From Salivita marina (lineage in GTDB: Bacteria; Pseudomonadota; Gammaproteobacteria; Pseudomonadales; Azotimanducaceae): a stretch of DNA of 64,000 nucleotides. The position numbers were made by a program, and so were the translations under genes. This document shows, one piece after another, positions 53,320 to 62,258 of this stretch; position 1 is the stretch's first letter; every line of letters starts with the position of its first letter. The notes under the pieces were generated by a model, which saw only the letters and a program-made list of their open reading frames with translations, did no database searches and had not been told where the DNA came from. The DNA is taken from NCBI GenBank assembly GCA_038144425.1, contig JAYQNS010000002.1:1-64000 (forward strand), written 5' to 3'.

Positions 53320-55356
53320 ATGCGTAGAATCTTCGCGTTTTGTGTCCTGACCGCCGCCCTTGGGGGCTGCGGGGACGCCCCGGCGCCAGCGGCCTCTGCG
53401 CCGGCCCTGGGCTCCGGCATCGACCAGACCAATATGGATACCGCCGTGCGCCCCGGCGAGGACTTCTTTAGTTACGTCAACGGCCGCTGGCTGGCGGAGA
53501 CGGAGATTCCCGCCGACAAGAGCAGCCACGGGGGCTTCGGTATCTTGCGAGATCAGGCCCAGGAGCACGTGCGGGAGATCATCGAGGAGGCGGCCGCTGG
53601 GGGGCATCCGGAAGGGAGCGATCAGCAAAAGATCGGCGATCTTTTCGCATCCTATATGGATCTTGAGGGGCGAGAGCAGCGGGGCGTGGCGCCCCTGGCG
53701 CCTGAATTTGCGCGCATCGACGCGCTGGGAACCCACGCCGACCTTGGCCCCTACTTCGCCGAGGCCAATCGCCGGGGCTATGAAGTGCCCGTTAGCGTGG
53801 GCCAGGTGGCGGATTTCAAGGACCCTACCCGCTATATGATCTATGGCTGGCAGGCGGGCCTTGGCCTTCCGGAGCGGGAGTATTATCTGAAAGACGATGC
53901 GCGGAGCCAGGAGCTGCGGGCGGCCTATGAGACGCACATCGCCAAGATGTTTGAGCTTGCTGAGCTGCCTGAGGGTGACGCTGCGGCGGCGACGATCTTG
54001 GCCCTGGAAACGCGCCTTGCTGAGGCCCATATCACCAAGGAAGCCGCCCGGGATTGGCCCACGAACTACAACAAGATGCCCGTGGAGTCCCTGGCCGGGG
54101 TGATGCCTAATTTTAACTGGGACGGCTACCTCGCTACGGGGGGGCTGGAGAACCTCGAGGCGCTCGTGCTCATGATGACGAGTTATTTCGAGGCCATCGA
54201 CGATCTCATCGTGGTCACGCCCCTGGAGGACTGGAAAACCTACCTGCGCTGGGTGGTGCTCAATACCCGCGCAGGCGTGCTCACTCCAGCGCTTGATGCG
54301 CAGAACTTCGCGTTCTACGGCAAAACGCTCCGAGGTACGGAAGAGCAGCGGCCCCTCTGGCGGCGCGCCGTGGGCACGGTGGATCGCACCCTTGGAGAAG
54401 TGGTGGGGAAGGCCTACGTGAAGAAGCATTTTCCGCCGGAGGCCAAGGCGCGCATGGAGGCGTTGGTGGGGAATCTACTGAAGGCCTATGAGGTTTCTAT
54501 TAAGGATCTGGACTGGATGTCCGAAACCACTAAGACGGAAGCGCTGAAAAAGCTGTCGAAGTTCACTACGAAGATTGGCTATCCGGACCAGTGGCGAGAT
54601 TACTCCGCGCTACGCATCGCCGCTGATGACCTCTTTGGCAATATGGAACGGGCGGCCATGGCGGAGTATGAGCGGCAGCTCGCGCGCCAGGGAGGACCGG
54701 TGGATCGCTCCGAGTGGGGCATGAACCCGCAAACGGTGAACGCCTACTACATGCCGCCCCTCAACGAGATCGTTTTCCCTGCGGCGATTCTTCAGCCGCC
54801 CTTCTTCGATCTGAACGCCGATGACGCGGTGAACTATGGCGCTATTGGTGCGGTCATTGGGCACGAGATTGGCCATGGCTTTGATGATAAAGGGTCAACC
54901 TTTGATGGCGATGGAGTGATGCGCAACTGGTGGACCGCCGAGGATCGGGCGGAGTTTGAAAGCCGCACGGGTCAGCTGGTGGCCCAGTACAACAGCTACC
55001 AGCCTTTTGAAGACTTGTCCGTCAATGGCGAGTTCACCCTCGGGGAGAATATCGGCGATCTGGGCGGCATCACTATTGGCCTTCTGGCCTACCAGTTGTC
55101 TCTCGACGGCGCGACGCCCCCGGTTATCGATGGCTTCACCGGGCTTCAGCGCGTATTCCTTGGCTATGGCCAGATCTGGCGGAACAAGTATCGCCCGGAG
55201 GCGCTGCGGCAGCGCATCATGACCGATCCCCATTCCCCGTCGAAGTATCGAGCCAACGGCGCCGTGCGGAATGTGCCGGAGTTCTACGAGGCCTTTGCGG
55301 TGACGCCGGAGGATGCCCTTTACCTGCCGCCGAAAGCGCGGGTGAAAATCTGGTAG
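53320..55356 (+). CDS. M13-family metallopeptidase (PepO/neprilysin type) lipoprotein
   Basis: 678 residues. The lipoprotein signal ends in TAALGGCGD (Cys17). M13 features are PGEDFFSYVNGRWL near the N-terminus, NAYYMPPLNEIVFPAAILQPP, the zinc motif VIGHEIGHGFDD (near residue 514), the third ligand in GENIGDLGG, and a conserved C-terminal tail. These enzymes cleave oligopeptides at the amino side of hydrophobic residues. It is followed by a strong bidirectional terminator. Confidence 0.93.
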   Translation: MRRIFAFCVLTAALGGCGDAPAPAASAPALGSGIDQTNMDTAVRPGEDFFSYVNGRWLAETEIPADKSSHGGFGILRDQAQEHVREIIEEAAAGGHPEGSDQQKIGDLFASYMDLEGREQRGVAPLAPEFARIDALGTHADLGPYFAEANRRGYEVPVSVGQVADFKDPTRYMIYGWQAGLGLPEREYYLKDDARSQELRAAYETHIAKMFELAELPEGDAAAATILALETRLAEAHITKEAARDWPTNYNKMPVESLAGVMPNFNWDGYLATGGLENLEALVLMMTSYFEAIDDLIVVTPLEDWKTYLRWVVLNTRAGVLTPALDAQNFAFYGKTLRGTEEQRPLWRRAVGTVDRTLGEVVGKAYVKKHFPPEAKARMEALVGNLLKAYEVSIKDLDWMSETTKTEALKKLSKFTTKIGYPDQWRDYSALRIAADDLFGNMERAAMAEYERQLARQGGPVDRSEWGMNPQTVNAYYMPPLNEIVFPAAILQPPFFDLNADDAVNYGAIGAVIGHEIGHGFDDKGSTFDGDGVMRNWWTAEDRAEFESRTGQLVAQYNSYQPFEDLSVNGEFTLGENIGDLGGITIGLLAYQLSLDGATPPVIDGFTGLQRVFLGYGQIWRNKYRPEALRQRIMTDPHSPSKYRANGAVRNVPEFYEAFAVTPEDALYLPPKARVKIW

Positions 55357-55360
55357 GAAC

Positions 55361-55389
55361 AAAAAAGCCCGCCGAAGCGGGCTTTTTTT
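55361..55389. terminator. bidirectional intrinsic terminator
   Basis: AAAAAAGCCCGC and GCGGGCTTTTTT form a 12-base perfect stem around a CGAA loop, flanked by A- and T-tracts. It lies between the ends of the pepO-like gene and the convergent acyl-CoA dehydrogenase gene and can serve both. Confidence 0.95.
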
Positions 55390-55408
55390 CGGGAGTTGGG
55401 TGAGGGTC

Positions 55409-56629
55409 CTAGCCCTTCCCCCCCTGGGGGACTTCCGTGAAGGGAATGGATTTGTCCACGCGGACATCGCCGGGCAGACCCAAAACCCGCTCGGCGATGA
55501 TGTTGCGGAGGATCTCATCCGTGCCCCCGGCGATGCGGAGCCCCGGTGCGCTCAGCCAAGCGCCATAGAAGCTATCGTCCTGGCCGTCCTGGTCCACCAG
55601 GATGCCGCCCATGTCCATGAGGTCCATGCCGTAGCTGCCAATGCCCTGGAGCTTGTTGGCGGAGACGATCTTGGTGATGGAGTTTTCAGGCCCTGGGGTC
55701 TCTCCCCGGGACATGGCCGATTGCACTCGAAGCTTCGTGAAGTGAAGCCCGGACTGTTCGCAGTGCCAGGTGGCGATGCGATCCCTTACGGCCTTGTTTT
55801 CCAGGGCGGGGCGGTCGTCCACTTCCAGCGATTGCGCTAGGGCTAACATTTCCTTGGCGTCCGGGCCGCTGGCGGAGCCCACAGCGAGGCGCTCGTTCAT
55901 GAGCGTCACGATGGAGACCTTCCAGCCGTCGCCCACGGCGCCTAGGCGGTGGTCGTCCTTGATGCGGACGTCCGTGAAGTACACCTCGTTGAAGCCGGAC
56001 TTCCCCGAGGCCTGCTTGATCGGCCGGATCTCCACCCCTGGAGCCTTCATGTTCACGATGAACATGGTGAGGCCCTGGTGCTTGGGTACGGAGGGGTCGG
56101 TGCGGGTCAGGAGGATCCCGTAATCGCAGTATTGGGCCCCGGAGGTCCAGATCTTCTGGCCGTTGATGACCCACTCGTCTCCGTCCTGCACGGCTCGGGT
56201 ACGCAAATTGGCCACGTCCGAGCCCCCCGCGGGTTCGGAGAAGAGCTGGCACCAGATGTCTTCCCCGGAGGCCATCTTGGGAAGGTAGGCGGCCCGCTGC
56301 TCGTCTCCCGCAAAGCCCATGACCACCGGGCCACACATGCCCAGGCCGATGGCAAAGGGCTGGGTGGGCACGTTGTAGCGCGCCTCTTCCTGATTCCAAA
56401 CGATCATTTCCATGGGCGTGGCGCCCCGGCCCCCGAAGGCCTTGGGCCAGTTCAGGCAGGCCCAGCCGTTCTCCTGCTTCAGCTTTTGCCAGGCCTTGGC
56501 CCGGGCAAGGAAATCGCTTTCCGATTCCTCAGTCCCTGCTCGGCCGGCGAGGGCCGGCGCGTGCTGTTCAAGAAAGCTCCGCGCCTCTTGGCGAAAGCCG
56601 GCTTCTTCTGTGGTATCTGCAAAATCCAT
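55409..56629 (-). CDS. acyl-CoA dehydrogenase, larger partner of a pair
   Basis: 406 residues from ATG 56629 (GGAG upstream; frame open to 56698). It has the ACAD middle domain CQLFSEPAGGSDVANLRTRA, GQKIWTSGAQ and a C-terminal RIAGGTDEILRNIIAERVLGLP. No canonical catalytic Glu could be located with certainty. The gene lies directly after a second, shorter ACAD gene, the arrangement of heteromeric dehydrogenases that act on bulky CoA esters such as steroid side chains. Confidence 0.9.
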   Translation of the reverse strand: MDFADTTEEAGFRQEARSFLEQHAPALAGRAGTEESESDFLARAKAWQKLKQENGWACLNWPKAFGGRGATPMEMIVWNQEEARYNVPTQPFAIGLGMCGPVVMGFAGDEQRAAYLPKMASGEDIWCQLFSEPAGGSDVANLRTRAVQDGDEWVINGQKIWTSGAQYCDYGILLTRTDPSVPKHQGLTMFIVNMKAPGVEIRPIKQASGKSGFNEVYFTDVRIKDDHRLGAVGDGWKVSIVTLMNERLAVGSASGPDAKEMLALAQSLEVDDRPALENKAVRDRIATWHCEQSGLHFTKLRVQSAMSRGETPGPENSITKIVSANKLQGIGSYGMDLMDMGGILVDQDGQDDSFYGAWLSAPGLRIAGGTDEILRNIIAERVLGLPGDVRVDKSIPFTEVPQGGKG

Positions 56630-56652
56630 AGCGGTTCTCCCGTATAGGCCCG

Positions 56653-57765
56653 TTAGCTGTTGGAGTGTTCGAGCTGGGTGACCAAGCGATCCTTCCACCG
56701 CGGCAGGGCGCCGAGGTTTAGGGAAAGGAGCTTGGAGCGACGGTAGTAAAGGTGGCAGTCAAACTCCCAGGTAAAGCCCATGCCGCCGTGGGTCTGGATA
56801 TTTTCCTTGGAACACTCGTGGAAGGCTTCCGTGGCCGATACCCGCGCCGTAGCCGCTGCAACGTTGAGTTCCGGGGCGTCCGTGGAGAGGGCCCAGGCGC
56901 CGTAGTAGCAATTGGAGCGCGCCAGCGTGTGGGCGATATACATGTCCGCGAGCTTGTGCTTGATGGCTTGGAAGGAGGCGATGGGCCGGCCGAAGGCGAA
57001 GCGGCCCATGGCGTAGTCGCGCGCCATGTAAAGGGCTGCTTCAGCGCCCCCAACCTGTTCCCAGGCAAAGAGTACCGCAGCCCGATCGAAGAGCTTCTCC
57101 ATCTGCTCAAAACCTGCCCCGGGGGTGCCCAGCAGGTCCGCCGGTGCGCCGTCGAGGGTGATCTCGGCGTGGCTGCGGGTGGGATCGAGGGTCGACACGG
57201 CGCTGCGATTAATCCCGGCGCTGTTCAGGTCCACAATATAGAAGCTGCTAGCGCTGTCCGAATCTTTGGCCAGGACGATGGCGAAGTCCGCCACGTCGCC
57301 GTCCGGCACCGGAAGCTTGGTGCCCGAGAGGGCGCCGCCTGAGGCTTGGGTAGCGAGGTTGCGCTGCGTAGGCGCTTTTGTGCCCTCGGCGACCGCGACC
57401 GTGCCGATGATCTCCCCTGCTGCCAGCTTCGGCAGATAGGCTTGCTTTTGGGCTTCGCTACCGAAGGCTAGGAGGGCTTCCGTCGCCAGGTAAACGCTGG
57501 AGGAGAAGGGCGTCGGTGCCAGCACCCGGCCCAGTTCCTCGGCGATTACGCACAGCTCAAGATGGCCCAGGCCGATGCCGCCGTAGGCCTCGGGGATGGT
57601 GGTGGCGGTCCAGCCCAGTTCCACGATGTCCTTCCAAAGGGCTTCGTCGAAGGGCGCCTCCCCCTCAAGGATGGTGCGCACGGCTTTGCTATCGCAGCGA
57701 TCCCTAAGGAAGCTCCGGGCCTGCTCCCGCAATAGATCTTGCTCTTCAGAAAACTCGAAATTCAT
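56653..57765 (-). CDS. acyl-CoA dehydrogenase, smaller partner of a pair
   Basis: 370 residues with GGGAGG before the ATG. The N-terminal helical domain (FEFSEEQDLLREQARSFL), WTATTIPEAYGGIGLGHLEL and C-terminal ECSKENIQTHGGMGFTWEFD are typical. The middle domain is diverged (GTVAVAEGTKAPTQ) and may bind FAD weakly, as in the partner subunits of alpha2-beta2 ACADs. It precedes the larger partner by 23 bases. Substrate unknown. Confidence 0.9.
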   Translation of the reverse strand: MNFEFSEEQDLLREQARSFLRDRCDSKAVRTILEGEAPFDEALWKDIVELGWTATTIPEAYGGIGLGHLELCVIAEELGRVLAPTPFSSSVYLATEALLAFGSEAQKQAYLPKLAAGEIIGTVAVAEGTKAPTQRNLATQASGGALSGTKLPVPDGDVADFAIVLAKDSDSASSFYIVDLNSAGINRSAVSTLDPTRSHAEITLDGAPADLLGTPGAGFEQMEKLFDRAAVLFAWEQVGGAEAALYMARDYAMGRFAFGRPIASFQAIKHKLADMYIAHTLARSNCYYGAWALSTDAPELNVAAATARVSATEAFHECSKENIQTHGGMGFTWEFDCHLYYRRSKLLSLNLGALPRWKDRLVTQLEHSNS

Positions 57766-57834
57766 CCCCCACCTCCCAGGTTGCGGTCTGTTCTTAATTC
57801 AAAATCATTAGCTCTCGGGTGTAAATAAAGGGTC

Positions 57835-58164
57835 CTAGGGTTTTCCGTGCCGCGCCTCGCGACGCCGAAGCATTGCCTGCCGGAAACGATGCCCAAGCTG
57901 CAGAGCTAGCCCCAGGGCGGATCCCAGCGCCAAGGCTGGGTAGAGGAGCCCGGGAATCCAGGGGCCCGCGAGGTCAATTCGGGCGGCGCTTAGTCCAAGG
58001 GTTAGGGTCAGCAGCAGTACCCCATTGGGAACCATGAGCCCCAGGCCCAGGAGGGCCCCCGCCGCGGCGACGAGGCTAGGCAGGTCCGGCGCCCCCAGGG
58101 GATCCACGGTCAGCACGCCGAGAAACAGTAGCGCGGCCCCCAGGCTGCGACGGAGGAGCATCAT
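57835..58164 (-). CDS. small membrane protein of unknown function
   Basis: 109 residues with about three hydrophobic segments (LGAALLFLGVLTV; LVAAAGALLGLGLMVPNGVLL; GLLYPALALGSALGLALQL) and a basic C-terminus. No family recognised. The start overlaps the stop of the CBU_0592-like gene by 4 bases, so the two small membrane proteins are probably made together. Confidence 0.7.
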   Translation of the reverse strand: MMLLRRSLGAALLFLGVLTVDPLGAPDLPSLVAAAGALLGLGLMVPNGVLLLTLTLGLSAARIDLAGPWIPGLLYPALALGSALGLALQLGHRFRQAMLRRREARHGKP

Positions 58165-58418
58165 CCGGGTTTCCGCCGCGTCTTTAAGGCGCGGACGATG
58201 CCCAGAACACTCAGGGTGAACCAGGCAATCTCGATCATCATCGACGATAGATTGAAATTGAAGAGTAGCGATACGGTGATGAGCACGGCGCCGAGGGCAT
58301 TGAGTGCGCTATAGGGAAGCGTTTCCGGCCCCCATCGCCCCGTTTGAAGCAGAAAATAGGCGCTGAGTACGGCGAGCACGCCTAAGTTTCCTACGAAGTC
58401 CGGCCAGCCGTAGTCCAT
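58161..58418 (-). CDS. CBU_0592-like small membrane protein
   Basis: 85 residues. DFVGNLGVLAVLSAYFLLQ, PYSALNALGAVLITVSLLFN and FNLSSMMIEIAWFTLSVLGI are the pattern of the CBU_0592-like membrane family, which has three hydrophobic helices and no known function. It lies between the SDR gene (3-base gap) and another small membrane-protein gene, all in one direction. Confidence 0.8.
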   Translation of the reverse strand: MDYGWPDFVGNLGVLAVLSAYFLLQTGRWGPETLPYSALNALGAVLITVSLLFNFNLSSMMIEIAWFTLSVLGIVRALKTRRKPG

Positions 58419-58421
58419 GGC

Positions 58422-59207
58422 TTAGGAGACGATAGGTACGGCGCCGCCGTCGATGCGCAGCAGCTGGCCGTGGAGGAAGGCTGCTCGGTCGCTGGCCAGG
58501 AAGGTCACTAGGTCCGCGACCTCCTCCCGCTCCGCGAGCCGCCCCAGGAGATTCGGGTACCAGTGGCGCGTAGCGTGGGCTTCCACGCTCGACCAGTCCG
58601 TGGCCAGGCCGGCTTTGGCGGCCCTTGCGGTGAGCATCTCCACCACTTCGTCCGTACGGATAATGCCCGGCGCCACGAGATTCACTCGAACGCCCGTCCC
58701 CGCGAGGGCCTGGGCCATGGAAACGGTCAGGGTCGCGAGGGCGCCCTTCGCGGCGTAGTAGTGAGGGTTTTCCGCAGCGGGTTTAGTGGATCCGATAGTC
58801 CCCAGGTGGATAACGCGTCCAGCTTGGGAGGCGCGCAGCTTGGGCAGCAACGCGCTGCTGAGGCGCGCGGCGGAAAGAACGTTGACCTCGTACATTTCCA
58901 GCCAAGCCGCTTCCTTAAAGGGCGAGAGAGCGCCCCTGGAAGCGCGCCCATAGTTGTTCACCAGAATATCCAGGGGGCCGTCCCCCAGGATGGTGAGGAG
59001 TTCGGCCACGGCGGCGTCCGAGTCCAGGGCGTTCACCAAGGGCTGGGCGCCGGGGATGCCCTCGCAGGCGGCCTCCGTGGCCTTGGTCTCAAAGCCGTGA
59101 AGCCAGACCGTGACCCCCTCCTGGGCGAGCGCCGCGGCGATGGCGCGCCCCGTTCCCCTGTGGGCCCCCGTGACCAGGGCCGTGCGGCCCGCAAGATTCA
59201 GTTCCAT
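58422..59207 (-). CDS. short-chain dehydrogenase/reductase
   Basis: 261 residues, GGGGAGC before the ATG. The cofactor loop TGAHRGTG, the NNYG variant of NNAG, and the active-site Tyr-Lys in YYAAKGAL with a Ser in GTIGS are present. It is a classical SDR acting on an unknown alcohol, ketone or acyl-CoA. It is the first gene of a leftward group with two small membrane proteins and, after a 69-base gap, the acyl-CoA dehydrogenases. Confidence 0.9.
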   Translation of the reverse strand: MELNLAGRTALVTGAHRGTGRAIAAALAQEGVTVWLHGFETKATEAACEGIPGAQPLVNALDSDAAVAELLTILGDGPLDILVNNYGRASRGALSPFKEAAWLEMYEVNVLSAARLSSALLPKLRASQAGRVIHLGTIGSTKPAAENPHYYAAKGALATLTVSMAQALAGTGVRVNLVAPGIIRTDEVVEMLTARAAKAGLATDWSSVEAHATRHWYPNLLGRLAEREEVADLVTFLASDRAAFLHGQLLRIDGGAVPIVS

Positions 59208-59307
59208 GACGTGCTCCCCTTTGCGACGGTGATGCTCGCACAGCGGCAGAAGCGGAAAAAGGCCAGGGTCGGCGTATACTCCGCGCCGCCTGACCCGGGA
59301 GGTTTTC

Positions 59308-60060
59308 GTGGACGCAGAATGGGCGGTTTTCGTCTTTGCCCTGCTGGGCGCCTATGTGCAGGGTGTCACAGGGTTCGCTATGAGCATGATAATGCTCACG
59401 GGCGTAACGGCCGTCGCCCCCGTGCCCCTTTCCGTGACCACGGCGGTGGTGAGCCTTGCTTCCCTGGCCAACATCGTTCTGTCCCTTCGGGGTCACCTAC
59501 GCAGCATCGCTGCGCGGGGCTTCCTCATCTTGCTGCTCGGACAGGTGCCCTTCCTGGCGCTGGGACTTGCGCTCCTGACCTACCTGGATGCGCAGCTACG
59601 GGTGTTCTCCGAATTACTCCTGGGGGTCTTTATCGTCGCCGGCTGCGGCGCCATGATGCTTCGGCCTGTGCCTCGGGAAACCCGCTCCACGAGCTGGGGC
59701 TTCGCCCTAGCCGGGGCCGGCGGCGGCTTGCTGGCGGGCCTGTTTGCGGCAGCGGGCCCCGTGTTGGGATGGTTTCTTTATCGCCAGCCCTGGCCCCACG
59801 GGACCATTCGCGCGACCCTGCTGGCATGCTTCGCCGTCTCGACCGTGGTTCGAACCGCCCTTGTGGGGTCTGCCGGGGGGCTGACCCTGGAAGTGTTTCG
59901 CTTCGCTGCCATTAGCCTCTTCGCCGTGCTGCTGGCGGCGCTCTTGCTCTGGCGCTGGCCCCCGGCCCTGGAGGAACGGCAGCTTCGCCGCGGAGCCTTC
60001 ACTTTGCTCACTCTGAGCGGGCTGGCCATCGTGCTCCGGTCGGCGCTGGCGGTGTTCTAG
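59308..60060 (+). CDS. TauE/SafE-family membrane transporter (sulfite exporter type)
   Basis: 250 residues, GTG start with GGGAGG five bases upstream. About eight hydrophobic segments; the paired glycine-rich motifs AYVQGVTGFAMSMIM and AGGGLLAGLFAAAGP mark the two halves of the TauE fold. Members export sulfite, sulfoacetate or related organic anions. A TATACT hexamer at 59275-59280 may be its -10 element. The stop shares CTAG with that of the convergent hydrolase gene. Confidence 0.87.
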   Translation: MDAEWAVFVFALLGAYVQGVTGFAMSMIMLTGVTAVAPVPLSVTTAVVSLASLANIVLSLRGHLRSIAARGFLILLLGQVPFLALGLALLTYLDAQLRVFSELLLGVFIVAGCGAMMLRPVPRETRSTSWGFALAGAGGGLLAGLFAAAGPVLGWFLYRQPWPHGTIRATLLACFAVSTVVRTALVGSAGGLTLEVFRFAAISLFAVLLAALLLWRWPPALEERQLRRGAFTLLTLSGLAIVLRSALAVF

Positions 60061-61031
60061 GCCCGATCTTTCCAGAGCTGGGTCATGAGCCCAAAGAGGG
60101 CCGGTACATTGGGGGCGGAGCGGTCGCCCTGGAACTCCCGATAGAGGGTGGCCAGATTCACCGCGATGCGCTCCGAGTCTCCCCAGCTGCTGTAATCGGA
60201 GAAGCTGATCTCCCGTGCCGCCTCTTCGAAGCTAAGCCCTGCATCGAAGCGCCGCCGGCCCTCATCTCGGATGTAGCGAAGATAGGCCATGACGGCTTTT
60301 ACACCGTCGGCGTCCGTCAGGGGGCCATGACCCGGCACAACGACCGCGGGGTCGCAGGCCAGGATATGTTCGCAGGCCGCTAGCCAGTTCCCCACAGGCC
60401 CCGCCCAGAGGATGGGATGACCTTCGATAAAAAGAATGTCGCCGGTGAAGACGGTGCGGTCCGCGGGCACGTGAACGATCACGTCCCCCTGGGTATGGGC
60501 TGGCCCCACCTGCTTGAGATGTACCGCCTTGTTCCCCACGGTGAGGGTGCGTTCCCCCTCAAAGGTTTCCGTGGGCAGGCGCTGCTCCACGCTTTCGAAA
60601 TCGAAGGCGCCAAAACAGTGGAGGAAGAAGTCGCCGAGATCCCCAAGCTGCCCTGCCCGGGCGGCCTTGGCCATGGCGGCCATGGAGGCTGGATCTTCGT
60701 GGGCCATTTCCTCGGCGCAGGCCTTCGAGGCAATGATTTTGGCCTCCGGCAGGCAGCAGTTGCCGTTGCAGTGGTCGCCGTTGGCGTGGGTGTTCACCAG
60801 CTGCTCGATGTGCTCGGCGGCGGGAACGGAGGCGCGCATGGTGCGGAGCATGCGCTCCGTGAGGGGCCGGTCGTATAGCGTGTCGACGAGGAGCGCCCCT
60901 TCCCCATCGGTAATCAGCCCAGCGTTGGACCAGCCCCAGCTGCCGTCCGGCTGGAGATAGGCCCAGCTCCCACCCCCTAAATCGCTCAGGCCCTGCTCGT
61001 AGGGTCTGATTCCGAGCCCCGTGGTTTTCAT
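60057..61031 (-). CDS. metallo-beta-lactamase-fold hydrolase
   Basis: 324 residues from ATG 61031 (GAGGGGG upstream; frame open to 61094). Zinc-binding motifs are intact: NTHANGDHCNGN (HxxxDH-type), the His in VGPAHTQGDVIVHVP, and Asp in VFTGDILF. It resembles cytosolic lactonase/glyoxalase-like members of the superfamily; the substrate is unknown. No signal peptide. Confidence 0.88.
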   Translation of the reverse strand: MKTTGLGIRPYEQGLSDLGGGSWAYLQPDGSWGWSNAGLITDGEGALLVDTLYDRPLTERMLRTMRASVPAAEHIEQLVNTHANGDHCNGNCCLPEAKIIASKACAEEMAHEDPASMAAMAKAARAGQLGDLGDFFLHCFGAFDFESVEQRLPTETFEGERTLTVGNKAVHLKQVGPAHTQGDVIVHVPADRTVFTGDILFIEGHPILWAGPVGNWLAACEHILACDPAVVVPGHGPLTDADGVKAVMAYLRYIRDEGRRRFDAGLSFEEAAREISFSDYSSWGDSERIAVNLATLYREFQGDRSAPNVPALFGLMTQLWKDRA

Positions 61032-61115
61032 GGTGATCCCCCTCTCTCGGTGATTTTCCCTAGGGCTTCGCCCCGGGGTTTCGTACACTGTCATTTTTGC
61101 CGCGAAGACACGCCC

Positions 61116-62258
61116 GTGAGTCCTGACGCGCCCTTTGAAGCCATCCGCCCCTACAGCGACGAGGAGCTCCCGGGCGTTCTCGATCGCCTCCGGAGCGACT
61201 CCCGGCTCCTAAACGCCATGTTGCGTTTTCGGGCCCCCTGGGCGCCGGCGTGGCTGCTACCGGTGTTTCGTCCCTTTCTCCGCCGGATGCTTGCCAAGCG
61301 TACCCGTCACTTTAAGACCATCGATGACTTCCAGGCGAGCCTTGAAGGGATCGTGACCCACATGCTTCGAAGCAGTACGGATGGCTTCAGCTGGTCCGGG
61401 CTTGAGTCCCTCGACCCGAGCCGGGCTTACCTGTTCGTTGCGAATCATCGGGATATCGCCCTCGACTCCATTCTTCTGAATTACGCGCTCCATCAGGCTG
61501 GCTTTCCCACGGCCAGGGTGGCGATTGGCGATAACCTCCTATCCACGGAGGCCGCGGCCGATCTCATGCGCCTGAATAAGAGCTTCATCGTCCGTCGCTC
61601 CGTGACAGGTCTTCGGGAGCAGCTCGCGGCCTTCACCCTGACCTCCGCCTACATCCATCACTCCCTGGAAGAGGGGGCATCCGTGTGGATTGCGCAGCGT
61701 GAAGGGCGAGCGAAGGACGGGCAGGACCGCACCGACCCGGCGATCATCAAAATGTTTTTCGTCAGCCAGCGTAAGGGGCGCGATCCTTCGCCGGAGGTGA
61801 TGCGCGATCTGTCCATTGTCCCCGTGGCGGCTTCCTACGAGCTCGACCCCTGCGATGTAGCGAAGGCTCGGAGCCTCGTGGCAGAGCCAGAGGCGCCGAA
61901 GGCGCCGGGGCAAGACCTTCAGGACATCATCGCGGGTATCACGGGACCGAAGGGCCGGGTGCATCTCCATTTTGGCGCTCCTCTAACTGATCCGGGAGAC
62001 ACGCCGGAAGCGGTAGCCTCCGCCATCGATGCAGCGATTCATGAGGGCTTCCACCTCTGGCCGACCCATGGCGAGGCCTACCGACGCCTCACGGGGCAGG
62101 CGGCGCCGCCCTTGCACGATGCCCAGAGTGCGCTGAAATCTGCGGTGCGCACGGCCTTCGAGGCGCGCCTCGGGGAAAGCGAGGCCCTAGATCGCTGGGT
62201 GCTGCGTCAGTACGCGGCGCCCGTGGCGCTGGCTCTTAGGGAGGCGCCGCCGGCCTAG
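61116..62258 (+). CDS. glycerol-phosphate acyltransferase-type (PlsC-like) protein
   Basis: 380 residues from a GTG at 61116; the open frame goes back to 61050 but overlaps the divergent gene's start. YLFVANHRDIALDSILLNYAL and WIAQREGRAKDGQD are the acyltransferase motif I and the EG-type motif III of PlsC-fold enzymes. Motif I is spaced H-x5-D, as in a subgroup of uncharacterised homologues, not H-x4-D. It likely transfers acyl chains to glycerol-phosphate or a related lipid. The stop shares CTAG with srkA's stop. Confidence 0.82.
   Translation: MSPDAPFEAIRPYSDEELPGVLDRLRSDSRLLNAMLRFRAPWAPAWLLPVFRPFLRRMLAKRTRHFKTIDDFQASLEGIVTHMLRSSTDGFSWSGLESLDPSRAYLFVANHRDIALDSILLNYALHQAGFPTARVAIGDNLLSTEAAADLMRLNKSFIVRRSVTGLREQLAAFTLTSAYIHHSLEEGASVWIAQREGRAKDGQDRTDPAIIKMFFVSQRKGRDPSPEVMRDLSIVPVAASYELDPCDVAKARSLVAEPEAPKAPGQDLQDIIAGITGPKGRVHLHFGAPLTDPGDTPEAVASAIDAAIHEGFHLWPTHGEAYRRLTGQAAPPLHDAQSALKSAVRTAFEARLGESEALDRWVLRQYAAPVALALREAPPA

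Noticed and set aside
53275..54429. 384-residue open frame on the minus strand inside the M13 peptidase gene
   Set aside because: It is fully antisense to a gene with clear M13 motifs, shows no domain or start signal, and is explained by GC-rich codon bias in the opposite frame.
58563..59915. 450-residue plus-strand open frame across the SDR and TauE genes
   Set aside because: It crosses one real gene in antisense and another out of frame, with low-complexity composition and no family features.
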